64,000 nucleotides of DNA, taken from positions 26,839,540 to 26,903,539 of the forward strand of contig BSYO01000003.1 in NCBI GenBank assembly GCA_033239525.1, written 5' to 3'. Below, piece by piece: positions 1-12,249 of this stretch; within the stretch, counting starts at the first letter, position 1; each line of letters starts with the position of its first letter. Both the position numbers and the translations under genes were made by a program. The notes beneath the pieces are model-generated. The model did no database searches. It had not been told where the DNA came from and saw only the letters and a list, made by a program, of their open reading frames with translations. This DNA is from Nepenthes gracilis. Taxonomy: Eukaryota; Streptophyta; Magnoliopsida; Caryophyllales; Nepenthaceae.

Positions 1-33
1 TCAGTAATCATAATAATACGTCAATTAAAATTG

Positions 34-229
34 ATAATTGTCTCCACTAGGGTTTTGCCATTGTAAGACCCATGAAAGAAAAGAGGGAGGCCTACACATA
101 GAAGCCACAAGCCATCTCCTTATTCAGTTGATATGTGTTTTTAAATTCTCCTCACTCGTGTAGTCTTCTGCGGAGAAATGATTAGACAATAAAAGTTCTA
201 TTTCACACCTCACTTATACACATGAAATA
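34..229 (-). repeat. Dispersed repeat, copy 1 (inverted to 18951-19158)
   Basis: Read on the minus strand, this segment aligns for about 200 bp with 18951-19158 on the plus strand. Shared landmarks in order are ATTTCATGTGTA-AAGTGAGG, AATAGAACTTTT, GTCTAATCATT, ATATCAACTGAATAA-GAGATGGCTT, GGCCTCCCTCTT and CAAAACCCTAG. No coding frame is conserved. It could be part of a non-coding mobile element or of a duplicated leader region; the family is not recognised. Confidence 0.7.
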
Positions 230-3200
230 TGAGGCTCATCCAAAATACTTGAGGCATCCAAGGCTATCTCACGCCAAGCTTCAAACCCAGACTTGATCTC
301 AAACACTCAATGAATGAAGAAAGAACCTAACTCTCTTTCCTCCAATTTCCCATCGCTTCATCCAACGACCGTAGTGAGCCACTTTGCGAAGTGTACGAAA
401 GGAGCCCGAGCCTCCTCTTACCCTCTCTTGCACCCCTTGCATACAAGCATTCTCGTATTCCATATTTCGTTTACCTTCACACTCTTATATCTTTCTATTC
501 TCTTGAAAAAATTTCTGACTTAAGTATGAAAAGATGAATCGGGGAGCAAATCCCACTAATCCTGTAATCTCTTGTTAGTTATTTATGGTATGTATGGCTC
601 AAGTTGAGAGACGCGAAGATCGAATTCATTTCAATTCCACCCGACATAAGAAATTCGACGGCTCCCTAATTTACAAAGTAACCCGAAATTGATGGCGCAT
701 CAAGAGTCTAGCATGATAAAAGTCTAGTTTGACATCAATGCATGGAGTTGTCCATTGAAAAACACAATAAAATAAAATATTTATATCACTAAAAAAATAA
801 AAAAAATACATATTTTTGCTAGATATTTAACAAAAATCACTGCCAACGTGATAATCAAGCCTACAAATTGGACAGTGTGAATCATAAAATAGTAAATGTC
901 GTGAAATATATTTGGGTGGTAAATATGTCTAGAATGATAAAGGATACATACATCATCACCAACCTCAAAATCATCAACACGTATAACGAAAAGAGACCTC
1001 ATATATTTGAGCTTGGATATCTTGTGTATAAATATGTAATAAGGGTCAGGCTGAATTTTGGACATATCAAATCCAAATTTAACTTAAACTTTTAAACATT
1101 TTTTTCTGTATTTAATCCAAAACGCAAACAATATAATTAGATCAGATTAGATAAAACTGAGTTGAATTATGATTTTTTTTTTCAATCCCCACATTGAATA
1201 ATAGGAAAGAACCAATGTGTATAGCTCCTGGAACAAAGAGAATTATTAGAAATATGCATGAATTTTGTGAAATTTTATTTTCAGTTGTATTCCAAACTTT
1301 CATTTTAATACTGAAAATATATTTTTTTTATAAAATTACCAACATTAATCTTGTTTTAATATCTTTTATGCTTTTAATTATTTGGGCATCCAATTTCTAA
1401 TATACGGCCAAAGCATTTCAAATAATTCCATTTTTTTCACAAAAATAGAATGGATAATATAAAAGTGTTGACAATAAAATTTCAAAATTGAGTTAAAATA
1501 AAAAAAATTAAAATTTTTTGAATATTTTTCTGTCGTAGAGTACTGAAATTAAAAGTATTTGTAAATAACTTTTAATCACCATTTAGATATATTTAAATTA
1601 TCCAATATTATATATCAGAATCTATAAAGAATATCTCATGCATTGTTGTATAACATTTTTCCTTTTCGATCAGCTATCGAATGCTATGTCATCGTCCACT
1701 CCTTCGTTCTCTCTCTCTCTCTCTCAGCAGTTTCTCTTCTGAAGTTTTTCCTCATTATGCATTCCGAATTCCCTCAGTTTTCTCTGTTACTTCTCGAATT
1801 AATACTCAACGAAAATGAAAAAATCAAATATCAATCAACATTCTACTTATCCAAATATGAACTTAACGTTCCCTTCAACCAAATTCTATTTCTATTATGT
1901 AAGATGTCTCTTCTTTTAATTTCATACTAATAGTAACGGTCCACTTACGAATTTTAAATTATAGTATGCGACTTTTGGTTATGTGAATGTAACTATAATC
2001 AGGTTTTAATTATTTGTTTTTTAGTCGGTAAGGTCTACTAATTCTTGGCCCCTAAAAAAATCAAATTTCAGCATGTTTTTGAGGATAAAGAATTCTAAAA
2101 CACATTGATCTAAATTTTTTACATAAGTGTTATGAAAATTTCATATCATTATATCAAATTATGAATCATTGTTTCTTTCAATAGCTTTTATACTTATGAT
2201 CATTTATTAAATTATATATCTTATTAAAATTTTAACTTATTCATTATTTCTATTTTATTAACCCCATCAGTTAAGAGACTCGAATACATACAGGATAATC
2301 AGAATTGATAAATGAAACCGTTCAAAAAAGTTAGAATTAGAAATTACAAAATTCTAATATTATTTTATAATTTCGGATATTAGTTTAACGTGTTTAAGTT
2401 AATCAAATTATAATTTGGCAGCTGTAAGACGAATGTTGATTTAGTAAATTTTACGTGGATACAATTTATGTTATTTACGATTTGTAAATTATGGAATGTC
2501 AATCATTGTTTAAATGATTGCAGTGGAAAATTTTAGTTCAGTTAATTGTTTACTTTAATTATAATATGAATGAAACAAATCTCCTTATGTAAGGTCTAAC
2601 GTATCGATATGTGTCGGTGTTAGAACCACTTGATTGCGTGGTATATTTTGAAACTTGTATATGGTTTATATTATTATATTTTGGTCTGTTGAAATATCAA
2701 CTTAAAATTTACGCCTAAATATTACTTAGATAACTAATTTGTTAATTAATAATAATTTGATAAATGTTAATAACGAGTTTAAAATTTTGAAATGTGACCT
2801 AACACATAACTTGGTTGCTGATTATAAATATGCAATCATAATATACCAATATTTGTAGTGCACTTATAAGTGGAAAAATAGTTCTACTGAAATATCTATT
2901 GTCTTTATGATTATAAGTAAAATCTGAAATTTTAATCCTATCAAACACAGGTGAATATGTGCATCAAGTCAATGTATGAGAAATCAAACTTACAAGACAT
3001 GTGATGAAGAACAATTCAAAATATAAGGTTCTTATATGTAGAATATATAGTAAATTAAATTTGCATAATTGTTTTTTATATTGCAAAGATTATGGCTTCA
3101 TAGTTTGAAATCAAAGTTATATGCCACAATGAATAAAACCTAAAGTGCCTGGATATGTCATCAAAATTATAGAACATATGATGAATGAAAAAAAAAAAAA

Positions 3201-5437
3201 AATTTCAACACAATAAATCTATGACTGATTAAACAAAGAAGCATATGACATATCGCATAAATTGATCATAAAGGTTCAGGTTACTAAAGCGTTCTCATTT
3301 TTTTGGGTAATAATTAATCTTTTCCAAATCACTTGCAACAATTTTGCAATTATAAAAATTAAGCATAATATTGCAAAAAAAAAAAAAAAACTTACAATAA
3401 GAGTCAAATACAACAAAAATTTGATCTACACAATTGACATAGAAAAAATAAATATAAAAAGCAACGATTAGAAAGAAATATCTATTGTATGAGTTACATT
3501 TTAGTAATGATTCAACAAACCTTGTTGGCATAGCACATTTCACAACACAAATGTGAGTTTTTATAGTTTCATTGGTCTTTTCAAAGTTTAAAAAATTGTT
3601 GGGGCGTTACTTGTCCTAGTCATTAAAAAACGCTATTGTAATAGATATATTAAGTAAAGTAATGTATCATTTATTTATTTATATTATTATACCCAATTTG
3701 AAACAAATAGATATATAAATATCATATATTTTAAAATTTTTTATTGATTGTATCTAAAACATTTTAGTTTTAGTAAAAAATCATCAAATCAGTTCATGTC
3801 AAAACTCATTTTGAATGTGATAATAGTGTAGCAACCCACCCTAGTTTAAAAAAAAGAAAAAAACAATGATTAGAGTTACAGATGGAGAGAGCCGAGATGG
3901 AATTGAAATGTTGACTTTGCAAGCTAGAGTTCCCTTTATAAAGTGAGACAAGAGAAAGCAAGAACAGTTGGATACAGATGGTAATTTAGAAAGTAAGCAA
4001 AAGAGAGAGGAGGGCTTTTCTTTTTTGGAAGAGGGTAGCAATACTTCATTAGTATTTCTATGTTTGTTATTTCTACAATAAATTGACCTTTAACGTATGG
4101 GGAATGATGAGTCAATCCTCGGTGTTCATAACTTCTAGTAAAAAGTTGGAATCTTCTGTGTCCATTATTACTATTATAAAGTTAAAAGAAGAAAAAGAAT
4201 AATCTTACGTACAAAATAGAAATACAATGTTCATATTTGAATAAGTAAAATGTTGTTCGATACTTGATTTTCCATTTTCATCTACTTTTAACGTGACAAG
4301 TAATAGATGAAATTGAGGAGAGGGTTAAGGGAACTCTGAATGAAAAAACCCATCATTGGACAAGATAAACTGGAAAGAAAGAAAGTGAACGATGACACAC
4401 AAAATTTGATAACTGAGCGGAAGAAAAAATATTATAAGACAATCATTAAGACATTGTATATACATTCTCATGCGGATACGTCTCTCATCTATTTTCTGGT
4501 CCCACTAATATAAATAATATGATGTTTTAAGCAATTTAAGTATATTGAAAAATAATTAGGAAGTCTATTTTTTTAAAAGATGAAGAAATTTAATTTATTT
4601 TAATAATAATAATTTGATATTAATTAAATGGTTATATTATTTTCTTTTTAAAATAAAAGTCTCAACCATTTATTATTAATTGAACAAATGTGGTTGAAAG
4701 AGAATGAGTTAACCCCTCTATTAGAGACATAGAGACCCGAACTCCTTGTTCCGAGGGTGTTTTTAAATGATACCTTTGAATATTAGTATTCTATTTTATT
4801 TTATTTTTTATTAAATTAAAAATGAATAATATTTTGTTAAGCCATAATAAAGATTTAATGATACTTAAATATTAACATTATTAAATAACTTAAATATTAA
4901 TTTAAAAGGTCTTTTTTTATTTGTTTAAATTAAAAATTATATTTTTAAAAATTAAGTATAATTTATATCAATGTAATAATTCTTATAAAAATATTATCTC
5001 AAATAAAAATATATTTAAAAAGACAAATAAATTTTGCTATGAATTGAATAAAAATTTTAGTATTTGTTATATACATATATTAATATTTTATAAATTTATG
5101 AAATAGTATTTTCATGATCATATTTTATTAAAATAAAATTATTTTAGTGAAATTTAGAAAATTATAGAAAATTTTGTATTATAGTAAGTGAAAAATTTTT
5201 AAAGAATTATTGTTGTTTGAAATGAATGTGTTATTAATATATATTTTTGACTTATTAGTATTTAAATATATAGATAAGGCCTTAAAAGTTTGTATCAATA
5301 AACTTAAATTCAAGTAATTAATTTTATATTAATAAAATTAAATTTAAATTTGACTCAATACTTTATTTATTAAGTTTATATTAAATAAGCTGAATTTATT
5401 TTTCTTCTAAAGTAATAGTTAATTATTAAATATTAAG

Positions 5438-5479
<42 letters not shown>
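5438..5479. repeat. (AC)n(AT)n compound microsatellite
   Basis: About eight AC units run directly into about ten AT units. A typical polymorphic plant dinucleotide repeat in otherwise featureless AT-rich DNA. Confidence 0.95.
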
Positions 5480-6952
5480 GTCATTTTTCATATAGTAGAT
5501 CATAATTAATAACTAAATTTGAATATACGATTTACTATTATATAATATATAAGTTTTTACATTTTTTGATAATTTTAAAATAAATTATTATAGAAGGAAT
5601 TTGATTAGTTAATTTATCATAAATTAATGTATTTAGTAAAATTATTAAATAATTTGTTAATTAATAATTTTTATTATATATCAGATAACTTAAAATTTAA
5701 AGATAAGTATTAATAAATATTAATTTGTTATAATATTTATGATAAATATATATATATATATTACAGAAAAATTTAAAAGATAAAAAGATAGAAAAATAAA
5801 AAATTATTTTTTAGGCTAAACAGAATATTAAAATTTAATTCCATTTAGCAGACTGTGAGATTCTTTTTCCCTTCCTGCACATATTTTATTTTCCTATTCT
5901 TCCTATCTCTTTCAATACTAAATAATGAATTACTTAATCTAATTATAACTTTTGCTACCAAAGTTATTACTATCAAATCATATACAAAAATCAATGAAAT
6001 ACTAATTATTTTATAATGAGTGCGATGTTTTTATAAATTAATAATAAAACTAGTGCTATCAAGTGAAGTTGTATATAATAAATAATTATATAAATTATTT
6101 TATATAAATACTATGAAATTGTTGACACAAAAATTACAAAATCTTTTAAATTGTATAAAATGTTAAATGGGAGCTTAAATACCAAAATTGGTCGTACTTT
6201 TGCTCTCCTATCCTATCAAGTGCATTTCATAGACCACAAACTACCAAGGATGGTAAGTGCTAGTTAGATAAAATATTTTTTTCAAGCTATTTATGTTACT
6301 TTTATATTTAAGATTTATTCGAACTATTATATAGGGGAATATAACCAAAGCCCTTCACAATTCTAATATCTTTAATTTTATGAGAATTCTACCACATTCA
6401 TAGTAGGTTCAACCTCATATGTTTCATTTATGATGTTAAAACTTTTTCAATAAGCATAATAATGAATGTTCGATTTGGGTTGATAACCACTTCCCATGGG
6501 TGGATCAGGTTGGCTAGATAGACTATAGACTCGGCCTCCACATGCAACGATAGAACCATACTCCACCAAGCTAGTGAATATCTTCTTGGGCCAAAATCCA
6601 ATTAAGGAGGCGTTTGGTCTAACTTTCGCTATTTATATCTTAATCATTGTAGATATAATAGTATAATGAGTAAATCATATTATATACAAATAAAATGATA
6701 AGTTTTAATATAATAATAATATCACCTATCAGTGATTTAAATATTACTAAATGAACTACATCAATGGTATCTATAAAAATAGAAATAAAGTGCAAACATC
6801 TAATCCTTCTAAGATGCATAATGTTAGAGTCTTATATAATATAGCCCTTTTCTTCTTAGACTAAATTCTAAATTATTAAAATATTGATACTTACTTGATA
6901 AATAAGCCAATCATAAACCATTATCTTTTTTCCTCTTACAGAGTGAGGGCTA

Positions 6953-7155
6953 TTGAAAGTATCATTAATAGGTATATCAACTCTAACACTTATAAATCCA
7001 AGATATAAGTTGTTAAAACAATGTCATTCACTTACCCACTAAGATAGTAGAATAATTATAACTATAACATTAAATTATTTTCCATAATTGTAATTAATTT
7101 AAAATGCCATCGATTAATATAATTATAAGTAATTATTTCGTGAAGAAGTTCACCT
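6953..7155 (+). repeat. Dispersed repeat, uninterrupted copy
   Basis: The run ATTGAAAGTATCAT followed directly by AATAGGTATATCAA and AACACTTATAAATCCAA is also found at about 27345-28262. There the same blocks are separated by roughly 700 bp of other sequence. The rest of the segment aligns only loosely. Origin unknown. Confidence 0.5.
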
Positions 7156-7311
7156 ACATGTAAAAACCCAAAGCAATGCGTACGATTTTCCTCGTACAAT
7201 GTAGGATTTACCTGAAAAAAAAAAAAAAGATGAACATTTGAACTAACCAGAATTATAACACCATTTATTGTCAAAATAAAGGAATGAAATATCTTTTGCT
7301 ACCTAATCAGG

Positions 7312-7560
7312 CACTATAACAATTTGCTTTTTTTGTGACAAAATATTTTGTCACTAATAGCTATAATGTCGTCATTAGAAGTTCTAGTGACAAATTATAA
7401 ATTTATTACTAGAACATCACTAAATTTTTAATGATGAATTTTTATTTTGCTACTAAAAATTTAGTTAGTGATAGAAAATAATTTGTCACTAAATAATATT
7501 ATATAATAATAAAATAATTGTCACCAAAATGTATTTTTAGTGACAATTTAATAAAATATA
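7312..7560 (+). repeat. CACTA left terminus and subterminal repeats
   Basis: Starts CACTATAAC, then GTGACAAAATATTTTGTCAC, a perfect palindrome at 7335-7354, then several variants of AGTGACAAAT, TCACTAAAT and TTAGTGAT in both orientations to about 7545. This density of short direct and inverted repeats next to a CACTA end is the expected layout of transposase binding sites. Confidence 0.65.
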
Positions 7561-9160
7561 CTTTAATTTAAAATTCACAGCCTAAATTTGAATCTGCATG
7601 CATATCTCATTTGAATGCTTGGATGTTTGGCTGCCATAGATAATAAGATAATCATACATTAATAAACTAATAACAATTATATACAAAATCATCCCAATTC
7701 CCTCCGGCTAAAATGAGAACAACCACTACATTTGATTGTATGAATATCAAATCGACGTCAAGTTTTAACCTTATATTTTGCCAATCTAACATGGTCGATG
7801 TATATCACATACAAATACTCACAGACATTTGTTAGTATATCTATTACTGTAATTATCTAACCGTGCTATTTGCAACACTCATGGCCTCGCCGTATGCCTT
7901 TTCAGCATTTACTAGCCGACTCTTGAACATCTTTTACTCCTTTTTGCATCTGTCCTTAACCTGGATATAGTATGATACATTTGTCAATGTATTAAGTGTA
8001 TAATAATAAATCTTTAATTATGTTCATGTAATATATTGGTGTTATCTGTAATTTATGTGATTAAAAATTATAACAACAATTAAGAGTCAATCAGACTATC
8101 AATTAAATGATGCTAATACTGTATGTTTGGTTTATAATAAAAGGGATCCTTTCATTGAAAGGAATTGAGTAATCAACACAATTTGTCAACATTAGCACAA
8201 GAGGAAGAATACTACTCATTTCAAAACACATACTTCTCTCATTATTGTTGGGACATCTGTGAGTTGTAAAAAATTTTACATAAAAAAATCAAACTGATAC
8301 AATAGCTTACAACTATATGTGAGTCTATAATTCAATAAATTAAACTTTTAGGTTTAAATAGTCTCTAACACATATAAGGTATACATAGCACAGGTATTTA
8401 GGTAATTCCCTAACCATCCCCAATTCATAATACAATATTGTTACATTTAGACATTCATTTTGACATAGTGCCTCATTTATCTATCAATTATTATATGTGT
8501 TTATTAGTATGTATGGATAAATAAAATGTCATATCATTTATATACATATCATTTCAAGAATTTCATAATAATAAAATGCAGAACATACCCATCACCAAGG
8601 AGCCTTGCTACCTTCGGGTTCACGCTATGAAACAAAAAATGATTTAACAGTAAGATCAAACCATTCATTGGGAAAATCCACAACTCTAATTTTTTGATGT
8701 GCAAGCTGTTTTAAGCACAAATATTATTCACTATAATAAAAAATTTACAGCAATCTAATAAATTATCCACCGCAAAAGGACTTCATTTAAATCTAAAAGG
8801 ATAGCACAAATGCAAGACAAATAGGGCAAACACAAGCCTCTAAACATTTTCTAAGTGAAAAGTCAAGACATCATTGGCTTATGAAATTTCCTGACGCAAT
8901 AAAGCATGGGACAAACAAGTAATTGTGAAAAAGGAAACAAACATTTGTCGGAAATAATACAAAAGTGAAGAAATTTCATTGGCAAGCCAATTAGACGAGT
9001 AAAATGAGAAAAAATTTCTAGGCATGAGAAAGTATAAACAGAATGTTTAAATGTAGCAAAGGGGGAAAAGGTGTCTTTTAGGACTTTAGTATAATTTGAA
9101 TCAACTAAAAATCAACTGGAAAAAAAATTTTAAAAAATATCTAGTTTACATATACCTGAA
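7561..9160. other. Transposon interior without recognised gene
   Basis: Mostly AT-rich. Two exon-like islands lie on the minus strand: about 7862-7958, opening after a CAG acceptor and reading partly with Glu/Lys/Ala-rich codons but with an in-frame stop, and about 8589-8634, following a TTTCATAG acceptor. Neither could be matched to the AGO4-like gene just upstream or to another family. They may be further captured fragments. Confidence 0.4.
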
Positions 9161-9164
9161 AATA

Positions 9165-10625
9165 CTAATCTGCCTAGGCTTTCAGGCCTCACTCACAGTA
9201 TAGAAGTTTAAAGCACTTCCCTGTGATAACACAAAAAGGAACTTTAAAAACATTTAACATCAGAATCAATTACTTTTTTCCTTTCATATATAGCATGGTT
9301 GCTTCATAACCCAAATAAGAATTTACTAATTGCTAATATTCACAAACATTGAACAAAAAAGAACCTTACGATACCATCATTCTCTCCATTTTCTAATGGT
9401 TTAAACAAATACTCTATCATCTTAGCCTTCTGATACTGGGTTAGTACAACTACTTTGTATCTTGAGATGTGTGGCCAAGATAAAAAGCCAACAACCTGGA
9501 TACTCATCAAAAAATATAGAACTTCCTATATAAATAACAACCATAATAAAAACTTTATTGGTCAACAATCAATAGATAAAGTAAATTCTGATTACGAGAA
9601 AAGGATATGAAAAATTAAAGTTCAAAAATACTATTAAATTGCAACGAATAATTAGCAGAAGAATTCAGGTAAATGCACATACTATCAGATTGACCAGGTA
9701 AACCATAAGAAATATCCATTTTCAGTATCATTGTAGGAGTGTCTTTTATAAGAGGAATACAAGAAGCTTGCTCCATGCCAACAAGGAATTTGTCCCTCAA
9801 AGCTATTAAAAGAAATCATCACAGAATTAATAACTGGGATCTGAGATAATAAAAAATAAGATTTATGATATAATTTTATACTTTACCTCGACATTGATTT
9901 TAAAGAGTACATTAGTAAGGTACTGATCAATGATTTTACTAGAAGAAATATATTGTATTATAACTTCAAACTTACATAAACTCTGCATCTTTCAAGATCC
10001 TTGGTAGCAAAAATGAACAAAACTTAATTGCTAACCAGTTAAAATAGCAGAAAATAAATAAAAAAAACCATACAGAACCCTGTGTCGAAGCTTATTGAGG
10101 CATTACTTTATTGCTAAAATTCCACCTTCCGTTGCAAGGAATGCCATTTTTTACCTTTGCCAACTTCTAACTGCAAATTGGAATCAAATAAAATATAGTA
10201 AAATTGAAGTTAAGAAAGCCCAAACAATTTAGATTGAGGACTCAGCAAACATATCTAAACCAGTCATTTTGCTTGAGTTAAATGCCTTTGGTGCTTCAAG
10301 GATACGGCCACCAACTTGCATAAACTGCTTCACATCAATATGCCACAAGCAACCAGCAAGGGCTCATTATCATGTCATCAATCTCTCAGAGCCTGTTAAT
10401 CAAAATGAAATAAATTTTAAGCAGTCAAAACATATATAAAAACCCATGAGGCATTAGGAGGCTTACATCAGTCAAAACTTTTATTTGTTCTTGAGATTTT
10501 TGCCTTAACTTTTCAACCAAAGATGTACTCTGCATGGGAGATAATGCTTTCGTATAGTGTTGAAGTAAAATTATATGTTGTTTCTGTTTCGTGCGACATG
10601 TGTGTGACGACAATCCTTTTCTCAC
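9165..10625 (-). pseudogene. AGO4: AGO4-clade Argonaute gene fragment, decayed
   Basis: Successive minus-strand segments match consecutive parts of an AGO4/6/9-type Argonaute. About 10465-10568: PAZ-end region, with HYTKAL..SLVEK.RQK.QE..KVLTD ending at a GTAAG donor. About 10262-10393: linker, VGGRILEAPK. About 10137-10172: GRWNFSNK. About 9615-9805: PIWI start, GMDVSHG.PGQSD read as KMDISYGLPGQSDS. About 9380-9496: ISRYKVVVLTQYQKAKMIE and LFKPLENGEN. About 9165-9222: LNFYTVSEA, stop, KPRQISIFR. Introns are retained, so this is a genomic rather than retroposed copy. Stops and frameshifts and the absence of the N domain and the end of PIWI make it a pseudogene. It lies inside the candidate CACTA element, same strand as the MOR1 fragment. 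Functional AGO4 binds 24-nt siRNAs in RNA-directed DNA methylation. Assignment rests on remembered family motifs. Confidence 0.8.
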
Positions 10626-10699
10626 CTACAGCTCAACATTTAGTCGAAGTGTGTAGGCTATAAAATTAACTAAGAGCTAATAAAAGAAATTTCATACAA

Positions 10700-11010
10700 A
10701 GAGAACTTCAACTACCTCAAGCTCCACCCATAATATGAACACTGTCTGAGCCTTTTCCACTATCTTTGGGCGTGTAGTAAGAAATTTTGCCACAATTGCA
10801 TCATATACTTCTTTTGCATACCTGTATGTAAAACATCTGAGTCTCACTTTCGAAAAAGAAAAATCACACACACATAATGTGTACACATCGAAAGCATTAT
10901 AAACATTTTCACCTTCCAACATTAGTATCCACAGCTTTTAGATAAGTAATCACGACATCTGCTGCCTTCTCTTACACTAGCGCATTCAGATCAGCTACTG
11001 CCTTCTTAAA
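10700..11010 (-). pseudogene. MOR1: MOR1/GEM1 (XMAP215 family) gene fragment, two exons
   Basis: Exon 1 (to 10913) reads as the HEAT/TOG-region segment KAVADLNALV, stop, EKAADVVITYLKA, then a GT..AG intron (10822-10912), then exon 2 from 10821, YAKEVYDAIVAKFLTTRP and VEKAQTVFILWVELE. This is collinear with plant MOR1, a microtubule-associated protein with TOG repeats that promotes microtubule growth. Similarity stops shortly after, at about 10700, where the frame ends. One in-frame stop in exon 1 and the small size (about 75 residues of a protein of roughly 2000) make it a fragment. The retained intron points to DNA-level capture. It lies directly upstream, on the same strand, of the AGO4-like fragment, so one read-through transcript could join both. 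Confidence 0.8.
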
Positions 11011-11480
11011 AAACATCCATGCAAACATTGAAATTAGAACCCTAGGCAAGATCCACAGCCAACTACTAATCCAGTGCAACACATTGCCCGCACACATATC
11101 CACCATATAAACAATTAATCAGATCTGAGAGAGTGAAATTGTATAAGATAAAATTGTAAAATCGACCCAAATACTTACTAAATGATGGAAATATATGCAA
11201 GAGAATGAAATATTGAGCAGTTTAGGAGTCTACTCACCTAATTTTTCCTCTTCGACAAAATAGAACATGGCACACAACAATCGTAACAAAAATAGAGCAT
11301 CGTAACACTCGCCTAAATTTTGCCTCTTAATTTAACGAAAAACCCTCAAGATTTTCAAATCATTCACAATCATAGTCAAGGTCTAGTTTTTTCAAATTTA
11401 TCTCATGGAAAAATATGACCAATTTTTTTTAAAATCTCAGCACACAAGAAAGAAATCCAACCTCTATAAGAAGAAGGAAG
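11011..11480. other. Transposon interior left of the copia insertion
   Basis: AT-rich sequence continuing the candidate CACTA element up to the copia LTR; its continuation resumes at 17240. No coding similarity recognised. It could hold a promoter or leader for the minus-strand gene fragments, but no convincing TATA/start arrangement is seen. Confidence 0.4.
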
Positions 11481-11952
11481 TGATAAATCTGGATGTGGGT
11501 AAAACAACCACAAATGCGGAATTTCAAATCGGTTAGAAAATACCTCCGGCCATTGATGCTCTGTTTTCGGATTGAAGATTCGGACCGGCTCCGTGCTTCT
11601 GGACACTCCTTTACTCGTTTAGATGGTGTATTACTTGAGTTGGGTGCCAGGGACAAAGCCGAAAGTCTCAATTTATAGGCGAAACCATCACCCGCCTCAA
11701 CCGAGCGTTTGGAGTTCGAACCGGCCAAAATTGATGAATTAACTTAATGGGAGAGTTATCACCACTTAATGGACCACATTTGCTTCAGCAATTAACTGAG
11801 ATAAAGGCTGGAAGGTTACGCAATTGATCGAGGAAGACAAAAGAATTTCTTTCGTTTGGGCTCGAGATGGCTTGGTGAGCCGCTGGCGGCTTCGCGGCTT
11901 GGGCTCGGCTTGGGCTCAGTTAATTGGGCCTTAATTGGGCCAAAAGCTAACA
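11481..11952 (-). repeat. Copia 3' LTR (472 bp)
   Basis: TG..CA-bounded repeat of 16880-17239. It is the longer copy: it contains several short internal segments that are missing from, or replaced in, the other LTR, while shared blocks are identical as far as I could compare by eye. Confidence 0.9.
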
Positions 11953-12249
11953 TTCTCCCACTTGGTCCATATTTAACTTTATGTGATAACTAAGATCATC
12001 AATTTTTCAAACTTTAAGAAATAAATATATGAATCATGGCGATAAGTCCTCTAATAATGAGTAATATCTTCCATGTATTACAATATATTAATTTCTAAAG
12101 TCATCCGGTAACTTTACTTTATGAATAAACCCTATGTTTATTCTTTGTCCAACTTAATGATTTTCTCAAATTAATTAATGTGTACACAATTTTGAGAAAT
12201 ATCATAACAATAAATTAGGAATTTACAACATCATTGTCCATACAATGAA

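Larger units (their letters stand above)
1..7311. other. AT-rich intergenic DNA
   Basis: I find no coding similarity on either strand. The open frames here are short (under 100 codons), biased to Phe/Ile/Lys/Asn and lack splice context or family motifs. The stretch holds poly(A/T) runs, one AC/AT microsatellite, a dispersed inverted repeat copy near its left end and a weak repeat copy near 6.95-7.15 kb, listed separately. Confidence 0.7.
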
